From the NCBI RefSeq assembly GCF_000350225.1, contig NW_005178626.1:84113-148112 (forward strand): a stretch of DNA of 64,000 nt. The letters are read 5' to 3'. The notes below the pieces were generated by a model. The model saw only the letters and a list, made by a program, of their open reading frames with translations. It was not told the origin of the DNA and ran no database searches. Below, in pieces: positions 35,385 to 46,700 of the stretch. Position numbers and translations under genes: made by a program. The stretch's first letter is position 1. Every line of letters begins with the position of its first letter. Source of the DNA: Chondrus crispus (taxonomy: Eukaryota > Rhodophyta > Florideophyceae > Gigartinales > Gigartinaceae).

Positions 35385-38300
35385 GTGGGCAAGATCGGAT
35401 TGCGAGACTGGGATTTTATCACACGCCTCAGGATGGCGTGCAACCATAACGGAATTTCCGAGGGAGCTGCCGTGTGGTGCTTCCAATTAAACCTTATAAG
35501 TCAGGCTGACCCCTTACTACAGTCCCGGCTAAATGGAAATACCATGGCAGTTGAAGTGGAGCGGCGCAAACTTCTCAGGTCGTACACGCAGGTAGTCCAC
35601 TTTTTGTTGCGCACCTATGCGACTGATGAGGTAGTTTCCGAAGCAGTTAGTGACGTTACCTCCTTCCTTCAAAGCGCGAACATGACGGAGCAGATCTACA
35701 GTAACCACCTCTGAGATAAAGCACTCCGCGACGGTACGGTATTCTACGAGCGGCGGTTGAAATCTCTATTTGTCGAGGGATTACTTCCCGCCACGTGCGC
35801 TGAGACTCGTAATTACCTCGCCACACACCCAGATGTGGATTACCAATGCGACGCTCGCCACGAGCAAGCGATCAAGGAAACCACTCGCGTTTATTGTCCA
35901 CAGGAAATATCGTCCGTGGAGCCCCAGAAACCGTCCAAAGCGGCTAGAATATCCGACCGTATCGCCATGATGCGGCCCATGTTATCGTTTAGAGTTGGCA
36001 TCCAACATCTAGACAGCTGGATCTGTCGCAGAAAAAATCCTGGCCATAACGGACCAGGCCGCCACACTAACCGCGATGAGCTCGCCGTCGACGAGTTATT
36101 ATCCTTCGGCCGTAGCCTCGACGGCAGGCGTCCCGGTTCTGCCCGGCAATCCTGGCGATGTGTGCAAAGGACGGTACGGGAGGCAAGGGCAGAACCTGCG
36201 GGTCCAGTTTTCCGGTGGGGGATTTCCCAGACAAACGCCGTGGCGGCTCTGCCTCGATACCATGCACCGAAATTTGAAAGGCCCCGCTGGTGCCGATATG
36301 GGCCTGCGGGCCATTGTTCTGAAGGCACGAGAGGCCTACTATCAAGATCTCTGCATCCAGCAGAGACCCCGTCTGGGATCCCCATTCAACGGACAGGGGC
36401 CGTTCGCTTGGCGTAACCAGCGTCTGATGACCCCACTGGCGTGAACGTTGTATATGAGCCGCATTCCGGCCCTGTCGAAGACCACGTGGCGCAATTCACG
36501 GATGAAACCCGCCAGGACTTGCTCCTGACGGGGGAAGCCAGGGGGGATGTGTAGAGGCGACGATGTCTCTCCCTGCGCCCAGCCTCAGCAGCTTTGGCAC
36601 CCCCGAACCGGTTGCGCCATTGGATGCGCAACCGGGGAACCGAACGGAAGTCAAGGCCATTTGCCTCTTCAAGAAGCAGAATGACAAGATTTCCGCTACA
36701 ATTGGTCAGAAGCAGGCGTTGATGGTCATCATGGGCGTCGATGGCCATCACGCCGGTGTTCGACTAGGAGCCGGCTCGAACTGCATCCATTCACGGTGTG
36801 TCGCCGAGTCGTGACCACCATCGATAAAACATTGTGGGAACCCAGCCCTCACCGATGCGTCAAACCGCGCAATGAAGGCGTTAGGACATATCTTCTTGTT
36901 CCTCCGAATTGGTGAATTTTTGGCGGGCATCTCATTCCTGGTGGTAACGAGCCTTGACGTGGACTCTATCCTTGGAACAACTTTCCTGGATCGCTAAGTC
37001 AAGGCGATCCTCCCACCGCAACGGAAGGTCGGTTTGCACGACGCCCTATCGGTGACGCTGGTCCGAATGACCCCTTCGAGACCGGACCGCAAGATGGCCT
37101 CGACGAGCACGGCGCAGCACCTACCGCCGTGAGATGGGCCCGGGCCAAAGAAGGCGGTCTGCCCGACCGCCACACCGTCACGGAAGATTCGCTTCGTCAG
37201 AATAGTGACGATTCCCCCGATTCCGCAGGCCCTGGTGCCAGCCGCAACGCCGGTTGGGGGTCTATGCTCTTCACAAAACTCCCCAAGAACCGCGCTTAAG
37301 AATTTCACCCTCATGTCACAGGAGGCCATGCATGTTGTCCCCGACAACCCGTTCTCGGTAATGCTCGTCAATTTTGGGCGCGACTTGCTTGATATCCCGA
37401 AGCACACGGTAGTCGGACTGAACTTACCAACGTGCACTCACATCCTGACCCTTGGGGAGTCGGCCGCGGAAGCGTTCAAAGCTAACGAAGGGGACATTTA
37501 GTTCTAACCTCTACACCGCAAGGAATGTCTCAGGAGAAGCTGCCGACAGCCGCAAGGACACGGGCTGGGCTGAACAAGCCACGCCGTCCAGAGCGCCCCT
37601 CGGAGCGGACGGGCCGGATGAACTCGAAGAGACCGCCGCCTCTGGGGAGGACCCACACTCCTGCCAGGATGACGTCCATATCGGTTTTGAGGAAGATTAA
37701 GTACGGTCGGAGATCTTCGAGGAACTGTCTGAATTCAAGGATATATGGACCAGCCGGTTGGGAAAAATCGAGGCCACAAAACACCGCGTCGAGCTCAAGC
37801 TCGATGCACGCCCGATTTACCAGGCACCTCACCACGCCGGACCAACCGCACAGGAAAAAGAGAAGACAGAGATCAATCGAATGCTCCTGGCAATGGAAAT
37901 CGAACCCGCGACGGCCGAATGAGCAAGCCCTGTGGTATTCGTCCATTAAAAGAGCGGTACCGTGCGGTTCTGTGTCGATTACCGGAAGCTCAACGCTGCC
38001 ACCGTGCGGGATTTCTATCAACTACCGACGATGGATGAGTGAATCGATTCCCTCGGCGACGCTACTTTCTTTACCACGCTGAATTGTAACAGCGGGTATT
38101 GGCAAGTAGAAATCGCAGAGGAGGACCGGGACAAGACGACGTTCGCGTCGCACAGCGGGCTGTACTGTTTTATTCGCATTCTGTTCGGTTTGAAAAACGC
38201 GCTGGCTACTTTCCACCGCCCGTGGACATTATATTGTCCCGGGTGAAATGGGAACCCGCGCCGGTTTACCTGGACGATGTTATCAGCTACTCTGAGAAAG

Positions 38301-39262
38301 CATCGGAACATCTCGCTCACGTCCGCGAAGCCCTACGCCTTCTGCAAGATGGCGGCCTGTCACTGAAGATATCGAAGTGCGCCTTCTTGGACACCTCCGA
38401 CACCTATTTAGGACATCTAACCCGAGAAGAGTAAAGGTCGAGCGCCCAAACGTGGTCGCCATCAAGCGTGCTCTACCAGTCCAAAACTAGATGTAGTTGC
38501 GGTTCTCTTAAGGAATTTGCAACGTCAACTGTCGGTTCATGAAGGTCCTCGCAAAAATAGCCGCTCTGTCAAACCAGAAGACGGACAAGAACAATCCCTT
38601 CAAGTTCGAGGTTCTTACCGACAAGGAATAAGAGGCCTCCAACGAGCCCAAGAAGCGCCTCAAGTTCCCACCGATCTTCGCTCTACTCCGTTAAGGAAAA
38701 AATCATACCCTGGATACAGACGCTTGCTCGTACCAGGTCGGCTGTGCCATGTTACAGAGGCCGCAGAGCGGTGACCGCCTACCGATAATTTATTGGAGCC
38801 GCACCGTAACGGGCGCGGGGAATAACTATACAACCACCGAGAAGGAATAACTCGCAGTCGTGCAGAGTATACTCACACTTCGACCATACATATATGGGAA
38901 GACGTTTGACCTCCGTACGGATCATGAGGACCTTTGGTGCGTCCTCAACCTGGCGGGTAGCTCCGGCCGGCTAGCTCTCTGGCGTCTCCGCTTAGTCGAG
39001 AACAACTATGACGTACAGTACAGGCCGGCTTTTAAGCACCAACCTGCAGATGGTGTATCACGCCTCCGAGTCGGGGGGGCAAGTTCCGAACCGTTGAAGA
39101 CGAGGTCCTGTGCTTCGCCGGACAGTAACGGGAGGACGAGAATAGCCCCGCCTGGGTACGGTACATTGGGAGACCCTCGTTAACCGGTCGAAGTTGAACA
39201 CGCGTTCGCGGTTGTACCCGAAGGACGCGATGTCTCATTCGTCACGGTAGAATACTTCCTCT
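35385..39262 (+). pseudogene. Old gypsy gag-pol remnant (outermost layer of the nest)
   Basis: Gag core at 35385-35900: HFLLRTYATDEVVSEAVSDV aligns with the YLLRSYATHDAIREATVRL region of element 2 gag, followed by FVEGL. A post-protease segment lies at about 37320-37430 (VPDNPFSVMLVNF). RT lies at about 37960-38260: FCVDYRKLNAATV, then a NCNSGYWQ motif. The YLDD region is near 38265. RNase H is at 38860-39060, with LRPYIYGKTFDLRTDHEDL and LALWRLRLVE. Many stops and shifts are present, and no protease active site is visible. The coding sequence breaks at the TSD AGGAA of the copia element and resumes at 56318. Confidence 0.85.
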
Positions 39263-39267
39263 AGGAA

Positions 39268-39358
39268 TGTGGTGCTGGAACGATGGCTCCGTCTTTACTC
39301 GTGATCTGTCTTCTTCTGCACTAAGTCTAGCGGTCTCACTCCGTCCTCGGTGGATTGT
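39268..39358 (-). repeat. Left LTR of the copia element, first part (rest at 51399 to about 51443)
   Basis: Aligns with 56172-56262 with several substitutions. The last five bases, ATTGT, are one copy of the element 2 target-site duplication, and the alignment to the right LTR continues at 51399 (GGGGCGTGTAAGATGTGTG). Confidence 0.92.
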
Positions 39359-39864
39359 TGTAGTGCCACGCCACGCGCACGCGCAAAAGGAGAAACAAAG
39401 AACGCACGCGCAGCGCACTAGTGGTAGCGGTAGAGTAGTTCGCCGGGGAACGCTCGTGAGAGGCGGGCCCGGGCGGCCTAAAGGGGTTTGACTGTATAGG
39501 ATAATGACAACTGAGGGAGTAACTCTAGTCTTGGCAACTAGAGTAAACCCGAGGGTAGTACTACTAGGAGGGAGTTAGACGTCAGGGCCCAAAGTTGCCT
39601 TCACTCTCGGGAGGTTGGTCCGGGAATGGTAGACTAAGTACTAGTGTGACGGCCGGCGACGGCCGTTACACGTGTGCAACCTGGACTACAGTAACTGGAT
39701 CACTAGATCCAAAGGGACAAAACTAGATCCTCTAGGCCCACGCTTAGTGCTTACTGTCTAGTACTGTAAGAGTACCTGGTACAGTACCGCACGGCGGGTT
39801 AGCGTAACTAGGTTACGTAGTACACGGGTATATACCCGAAAGAGTAGGGTGCCATTGCACTACA
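39359..39864 (-). repeat. 3' LTR of element 2
   Basis: TGTAGTGCC...ATTGCACTACA, 506 bp, same length and apparently same sequence as 50888-51393. It includes a GCCGGCGACGGCC palindrome and TACTGTA / TACAGTA-rich sequence near the inner end. Confidence 0.97.
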
Positions 39865-40523
39865 TATCCCCCCGGTCAAGACGCTGACACGCCTTGCACA
39901 GGTGAGGGGACGAGGGTCGCGATTACCTTGTGCACGTAGCTTCGTTCGCGGTCATCATGGGTTCGCTGGTAGTCGTCCCTTCCCATTGTAGTTACAGGGT
40001 GGCAGGCCCTTATGCCGCGGTCTCCCGCGTTGTATCGCCCTCCACGGTCGTATTACTGTTTGGTCCTCGTGCCGTCGTGGTACAGGCACGTTGTGAGTGT
40101 GTAGTGTAGTCCTCGTCCTTGCCTATGCGTTCCTTCAGTCCCCCCTCCTGATGTCCTTCATCGACAGGCGGACTGTAGCTTGTAGCCATCCGCGTTAGGC
40201 GTCGCGACGTGTGTGCCTTGAACGTGTCGTTTACCCGTAGGGTGATTGTCGACATTGACCATTGTCGCGGCCTCGGGTACTGTCGCCCGCGTCCATTCCT
40301 CGTTCTCTAGATGGGACAGTCTGTCCTGGGAATACGACGTGGCGAGACGTCGGTCGCGTGCTGTAGCCCTCGCCCATCTCACGTGGAGGCTGGCGACCAT
40401 TAATTTTTAGTCGACCGGCGGCGGTGGCTCGAGTGGGTATCCATCAGCTATCAGCTCGGTAGCTACGACGATCACTTGCCCAGCCTCTTATCGCCCCTTT
40501 TCCTCCACGCCTCCTTGCTTGCG

Positions 40524-42107
40524 ATGTCCTTCATGCCCTTCCCTTCCTACGAGGAGGCGTGGCGTCATGACTTACGCCTCGTCGAGAACATACGGTACTA
40601 CGCACAAATGCCCTGGGTTCTCCCGGGTCCTGTCCGCGATCGGCGGTTCTTGAGCGGTTACGTGACCGGAGGGATGCTTCCCTGCGGGACGCCGTGGTCC
40701 GCGATTGGCTCGTACGACTGGTGTCGGCACATAGCAGTCGCTGACTTCAGCTTGCACCTCCCCCGCTACCGATCTACGGCTGAGGCACGCGAGGCGCACG
40801 TGGGTAACATCATATCGAGGCACGGCCGACATGTCATGCCGCTGATCCCAGTACCTCCCAGCATTCCGGTGGACGCGTACGCGTATCGCACCGAAGGTGA
40901 GATCGAATACGTGCGGCAGTTGTGCCGATTGAATGTCGAGCGGTGGACTGGGGAGCCGTCGGTTTCCAACGAAGCATTATGTTGGGCTACGCCGATCCTG
41001 AGGCGTGAGTTTCGCTACGTGACGAAACAGGGACGTCCATTCTGGCAATGGGTAGCCTGGGAGCGCCGCATACGTGCGAGGACCGGGCTGTTAATCCCAT
41101 ATCAAAACATCGAGGCGGAAACCATCCATCCGAGTGTTCGCCCCCGGCTTTACCTGCGCAGGCCCATGCGATTCGGGAAGTATGAGGTGTCCCGCGGCTG
41201 TCATGCCGAGCTCCCCCCTGTAGTTACGTACAAGGCGTCCGCGTTAACGGACCCGCAGAGCGGCTATTGGACAGTGTTCCACTCGGAGTGGGCTGCGAGG
41301 GTGGCTGTTTGGCTCCTTTGGGATGCATACGACAGATACAAACTGTGGTATGTACCGCAGTTCCTCAGGCGTGACATCCGGGCTCTCCGCTTAGCAGCGG
41401 TGCTCGGTACCCTTTCAAACGAAAAGGAGTTGCACTCCCTTCTCGACCTTATTGACAACATCGATTGGACATCCGCGGAGTACGCGCACACCTCGCCCGA
41501 TGCCGAGAACCTGGAGAATCCGGGCGAGCCTGTGCCCGGTGATTTCGTCTGGTTTGACGCATGGGCGAAGGAGCGTGTGCCCCGCCATGAGGCGCTAGAG
41601 CGACGTCGTCGTCGTCCGGGAATGCCAGCGAATCAAATCTGTGGGTACGTTGCTGCTGGAGTCCCTGGCTTGACCGATGTTGGACCGGCCGCGCGCGATG
41701 CCCTCGCGATACCGCCATACCCCACACTGTCCGTTAACCACCCGTCCGGTGGTGTCTCTCCGAATCCTACGCAGATGACCGCGATCGACATTGCGCGGCG
41801 AGGCCGCGAGGTTCGAGCGTGGCTTGTGGAGTGCGGCCTTAATGTAGCCGATTTACCCGCCGACGGCGCGGCCCTGACCTCTTGGGGGCGTACCTACTTA
41901 GCCACGACACGACTGACGGTGTGCCATTGGTGTGAAGAGGGTTTATGCGAGGAGTGTTGGGCCGCGTACAGTGCGCGTCGGATCCAGCCACTTGGATCTC
42001 GTAGTGAGCCTGGGGCTCCGGTCGAGACGACCGGCACCGCGGAGGTGATCATGGTGCCCAGTGGTGACGAGGGTAGCCCCTCGAGCCCGCCCACGGCGAC
42101 GTTTTAA
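40524..42107 (+). CDS. Antisense accessory protein of element 2, unknown family
   Basis: An open frame of 527 codons on the strand opposite gag-pol, 660 bp inside the 3' LTR. The first ATG is at 40524. The protein is rich in Trp, Tyr and Arg. Residues about 8-60 hold a PSYEEAW start and a GMLPCG...GSYDWCRH segment. Residues about 110-290 hold YRTEGEIEYV, RIRARTGLLIPYQ, KYEVSRG and DPQSGYWTVFHSEWAARVAVWLL. Residues about 310-350 hold NIDW and PGDFVWFDAW. Near the C-terminus (about residues 460-485) is a possible zinc-binding cluster, CHWCEEGLCEEC. The tail is Ser/Pro-rich. The broken ORF at 18133-19862 in element 1 is homologous throughout. No match to a named family is recognisable. A role in regulation, nuclear targeting or counter-defence would be guesswork. 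Confidence 0.8.
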   Translation: MSFMPFPSYEEAWRHDLRLVENIRYYAQMPWVLPGPVRDRRFLSGYVTGGMLPCGTPWSAIGSYDWCRHIAVADFSLHLPRYRSTAEAREAHVGNIISRHGRHVMPLIPVPPSIPVDAYAYRTEGEIEYVRQLCRLNVERWTGEPSVSNEALCWATPILRREFRYVTKQGRPFWQWVAWERRIRARTGLLIPYQNIEAETIHPSVRPRLYLRRPMRFGKYEVSRGCHAELPPVVTYKASALTDPQSGYWTVFHSEWAARVAVWLLWDAYDRYKLWYVPQFLRRDIRALRLAAVLGTLSNEKELHSLLDLIDNIDWTSAEYAHTSPDAENLENPGEPVPGDFVWFDAWAKERVPRHEALERRRRRPGMPANQICGYVAAGVPGLTDVGPAARDALAIPPYPTLSVNHPSGGVSPNPTQMTAIDIARRGREVRAWLVECGLNVADLPADGAALTSWGRTYLATTRLTVCHWCEEGLCEECWAAYSARRIQPLGSRSEPGAPVETTGTAEVIMVPSGDEGSPSSPPTATF

Positions 42108-43703
42108 AGTACGCCGGGTGACTTCCTCTCCTCCTCATAGTTCGACGGGGAACGTGACGCTTAACGTCGTTCCGTCGTAAAGACCTTGTAGGCCCTTCCC
42201 AGTCGGAGCTACCGTAGCGTCCCTCTCGGTGTATCATCTGGTGTCGAGATGTGGGTTCGCGTCACGGAGGTGTTTCGTGACTGGACGTACTGTACAGAGT
42301 GCCAAATAGTGTGGTTGTTTCCTGCACTCGTCATCGGTACCTGAACCTGCCTACCTTCACCGCCCCTATCCCCTGCCTTCCTGAGTTACCGTCGCTCTTA
42401 CAACCGCGTGCTGGCGTGTCCACTCCCTGCTTGCCTATGTGTGTGGCGGGACGAGGACGCGACATGCGTGTAGAGGGCGCTCTGGGAGAGCGGTGGGGTT
42501 GGTGGTGACGTTAGCGAACGCCGAGCTGAGAGGCGACGACATTCGCGTGAGATGACGTCGATGGTGTGGAATTCGGGGTGCTGTGCTCTCCTCGAGCGCG
42601 CCCCCCAAAAAAAATGCCGTGACTGTGATGCGGTCTACTGCTACTGCAGTAGAACACCTGGATGTGGTACTGTAGTACCCGGCGAATATTGGGACCTGCT
42701 TCAACGAGTCGGTCTCCCTAGTCGGCACCGGGATGTGGTGTTCCATCTTCCTCCGTACTTCCACTGTCGTCCGTGATCATCGCCATCAGCGCGGCGTCAC
42801 CCACCGAACGCGGGGAGGTCGGGAAGTGTCGCGACGAGAGGCGGAACGGGTCTCGGTGCTTGAGGGTACAGCTCAGATAGACGGGAGTTATCCCGAGAGA
42901 AGGGCGCCGACGTTCTCCAGCGTTTCGTGCGCGTCGCCACTTCTCTTCTTCGGAACGTGAGAGCCGTTATCGCATCCGGGCTCCTCCGTTGTTGCCACCA
43001 ACCTCTTCCAACTCTATAGGGCCAACACTGTCCTTGCCCTGCGCATCTGGCTGTGCGAGATCGTGGGTCGCATCTCTCCTGGGAGCGATACAGTAGCGCA
43101 TAACAGGAGACGCGGCGCGAGGGGTTTTGGGTGTGCTCGTGGTTGGGGGCGTCGGACTGGTGATGGTGAAGTCATGGGACGGGGGAAGTTGAGGGTGAAA
43201 TGTCGTGGTGCGCCTTGTTGCCGTGTACAGTACAGTATCTCATTCGACTGTACTGTACTCCCGAAATCATCATCTGAAAAATCACCCCAAATTTTGCTCC
43301 TGATAATCCAAAAAGTCGACAAAATATTCTCTTGATTTTTCTCAAAAGATCGCCAAACTTCGGGTCAGCATTGCTGGACAAATCGCCAAAAATGTTCCCG
43401 CAAAATTACCAAAAATTACCGAAATCCGCTGTCTGACCCGGCAGCACAATTACACCGATTGTTGACGGACTTCTGATTTTTCCCAAGTCGTTTCAAGCTG
43501 GACCTGGTACAGTAGGTGTATAGTACCGTATACGGTATGCTGTACCCTCTGATCACCTTTGTCAGTCTGGGTGCATTTGACGCCTTCTACCGAGGCGAGT
43601 TCCAGTTATTTTAACTGTACCTCTTCCGCGACTACCGCGAGTCGGTCTTGGGGCTACTCTTGTGAGTTGTATTGGACGCGTGGGACTCACATTGCGGCCA
43701 AGA
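42108..43703. other. Non-coding internal region of element 2
   Basis: Rich in TACTGTA / GTACAGTA words and short hairpins (for example TCTACTGC / GCAGTAGA near 42630-42650). A 74-codon plus-strand frame at 42552-42776 opens with an ATG and has a Cys cluster, CRDCDAVYCYC, but nothing supports it as a gene. No counterpart of the 22588 frame of element 1 is visible. Confidence 0.45.
43225..43258. repeat. 12-bp perfect hairpin of TACAGTA words
   Basis: GTACAGTACAGT (43225-43236) pairs exactly with ACTGTACTGTAC (43247-43258) across a 10-base loop, in the non-coding region just downstream of pol. Confidence 0.85.
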
Positions 43704-46700
43704 TCAGCCGTCAATCGCCTCACCTATATTAGGTGGTAAGGGTTCCTTTCTTCGTCTGTAGTACCTGACGAGCATATTGCGCGGCAAATCGCGCGTCGGC
43801 TGCCAGGTGTCATCCCTCGGTAAGTACCCATACCACCGAACTCGGTGTATCAGCTCGCCGCTGCTGGTGAGTCCATGATCAACGATCTTCTCGACGACGT
43901 ATTCCCGGGGGTAATACCCGTCTTGTCCGCTCGGTGGCGAATCTTCGAGATCGTCGGTGACGGTTGACTCTGGACTAGCGAACCTAACCTTGCGGTTGTT
44001 CCCCGACTTGTATCGACAGCGTTGCGGCGTAGAGGTTTCAGCTTGTGTAGTCGTAATAATCCCCGATTGGGGTGTCCCTTGCTCACGCAAACGAGGACTT
44101 CGCCTAAAATGGCGTAGAGTCTCCTCCCCCCGGTCAAGATCGAACGGAGTATCAGAGTGAGACTGCACCGATTTACTTGGTTCGGTGCTACCCTGCGGCG
44201 ATTCATGCCGAGTTTGCGACCGTGTTACCGGCCTGCGAGCTCCCTGCTCGAGGTCCGTATCGCTGTGTTTAGCGTCGGAATCATCAAATATTTGATGACG
44301 GTCTTGCGCGGTCGGGCTGCCTTCGTCTTCTTGGTAGCTCGACGCGCTGCTATTGGGAGTTGACTCCTGTCCTTCCGGGACACAAGGGTGTTCTGCGGTT
44401 GGAGTAAGGGGTCTCCTTACCCAAATACGCGAATTACTTCGCGGGTTTTCGTCGGTGGCCGACGTAGTTAGTTCAGCTAAACCGCGAGCGGCCGCTGTGT
44501 TAGTAGCGCTTATCCGCGAGGATTGCGCCTTAATAAACTGGGGACTACCCGAGTTTATCACCACTTTCGGAGCGAGCGTGACTCTGTCTCTCGACAATCT
44601 TTCTCGAAATCCATCCTCCTTTTGTACGACTACGGTGTCCGGATTTACTTCTGCGACATCGTACGGACCTTCAGCGACCGGTGATAGTTTGTGTTTAGGT
44701 TCCACCTTGGGGTTGGTGTACTCCTTCCGCACGAAGACGCGGTCACCGATTCGGATGTTTTCCGTGTATGGACGTAACCTCTTGTCGAAATCTCGCTTAT
44801 ACTTGGCTTGTCGGCTCGCCATTTTCTCCTTGGCGGTTGACATCAGGGCTGCGAGCCATTTCTTCCACTTGATCATGTGGTGTTTGACGGACACAGTGTC
44901 CGAGATCTCCGGTTCTTCTTGGAGTGACAGTGCCGGAGGTCTGCGAGATAGAACTACCTCGAATGGCGCAAGTCCTGTTGACGAGTGGGACTGGGTGTTA
45001 TAGGCATACGTTAGTGCGTCGGTGAACAAATCCCAGTTGTTGGGGTGATCTGCGACGTAGTGTCGCAGAGCAGCGAGTATGGTGCGGTTGAATCTCTCGA
45101 CTTGACCATTACATTGTGGATGGTAGGTCGTTGTAAAGAGGTTTTTAACCCCCAGTATCCGGCAAACGTCTTGAAAGAAGCTTGCCGTGAATTGACTCCC
45201 GTTGTCGGAGAGTAGGTACGCCGGGGGTCCGTAGACGAGAACCCAGTGGCGTACGAATTCGCGTGCTATTGACGCGGCGGTGATCCTTCGCAGGGGCACT
45301 GTACGAACTAGCTTCGAGAAGCGGTCCGTTATTACAAGTAGGAACTTGTGTCCACGAGCTGTCCTGATCAGATCGCCCAGTATATCGATACTGACGAACT
45401 CCAACGGCGATTTAGCTGGGAATAAATGCATTCGCTTCACATTCTTCCTCAGGGTAACCCTGTTCTTCGCACACGTGGTGCAGTTCTTAACTGTTCCGTA
45501 TGCCTCAATCGCCATGGAGGGCCAATAGAAATCCCGCCGAAGCGAGTGATATAGCTTCCTGCCTCCAAGATGTCGGGACAACTTCGCATAATGGTGAATA
45601 TGCAAGATCCGTGGTCGTAGTTCTTCCGGCACCACGATTTGTGGAAACGATTCCACTGTGCGGGTCAGATACCCGTTGTTGTCATCAGCAAACGGGACCT
45701 CCTCCCCCCGGTCAAGCCTCGCGCGTATGACTTGACAGAACTTGTCACGATCTTGCGCGCGAACCAGTTCGTCTGTTGTGATCAGGACGAGGAGTTCGCT
45801 GTCATCCCGCTCGCTTTGCAAGAGCGCGGCGTCGTACTCTGCGAAATCATGCGATATGAAATCCGGTTCTTCTGGCTCTTCTGCGAGGAAACACGGAATC
45901 TCGTCGTCGATATCTGATGTGGTCTCGCCGCTTGTCTGAAGTCGTGACAGGGCGTCAGCCTGGGTGTTGCAGATACCCTTTTTGTATCGCACGTCAAAGT
46001 CGAACTCACTGAGGCGTAACCTCCAGCGTGTGAGTCGGCCTGATGGCTCCGTAATCGTTAGCAGCCACCGGAGTGAGGCTTGATCGCTGAACACAGTAAA
46101 GCGTTCTGACATCAGGTATGGCCTGAGTGTAGTTAGCGCCCAGACGACAGCGAGGCATTCTTTCTCAGGCGTTGAGTAGTTCTTTTCGGAGTCCTTCAAG
46201 GACCTTGACCAAAAGCCGATCGGACGTCGTTCGCCTTCCTTCGCGGTTTGGAAAAGCGCACATCCGACCTGATAGTCGCTTGCATCTGTGTCGATGGTGT
46301 ACGGTAGTTCGGCCTTAGGTAACGCCAGGACGGGTGGCGACGTGATCGCTTCGATAAGCGTACGGAAGGCTTGGTCTTCTTTCTCTCCGAGTGGCTCGAG
46401 TTTGACTGGCTGTCCTTTCCGTAGTAATGCGTTCAACGGCGCCGCTATATGCGAATAGCGCGGAACGAAGCGGCGGTAAACATTACACAAACCGAGAAAC
46501 GCGCGTAACTCCGATTGAGTGCGCGGGTGTTTCGCCATCGTTAGGGCGCGCGTCGATGTCTCGTCGACCTCCAAGGTACCCGGACGTATCACATGGCCGA
46601 GGTACTTCACTGTATCGGTGAACCAATCACATTTCGCTAGTTTGAGCGTAATTCCCGCTCGCATCAGCGTGTCCAGGATAGCTTCCACCGCCGTGAAGTG

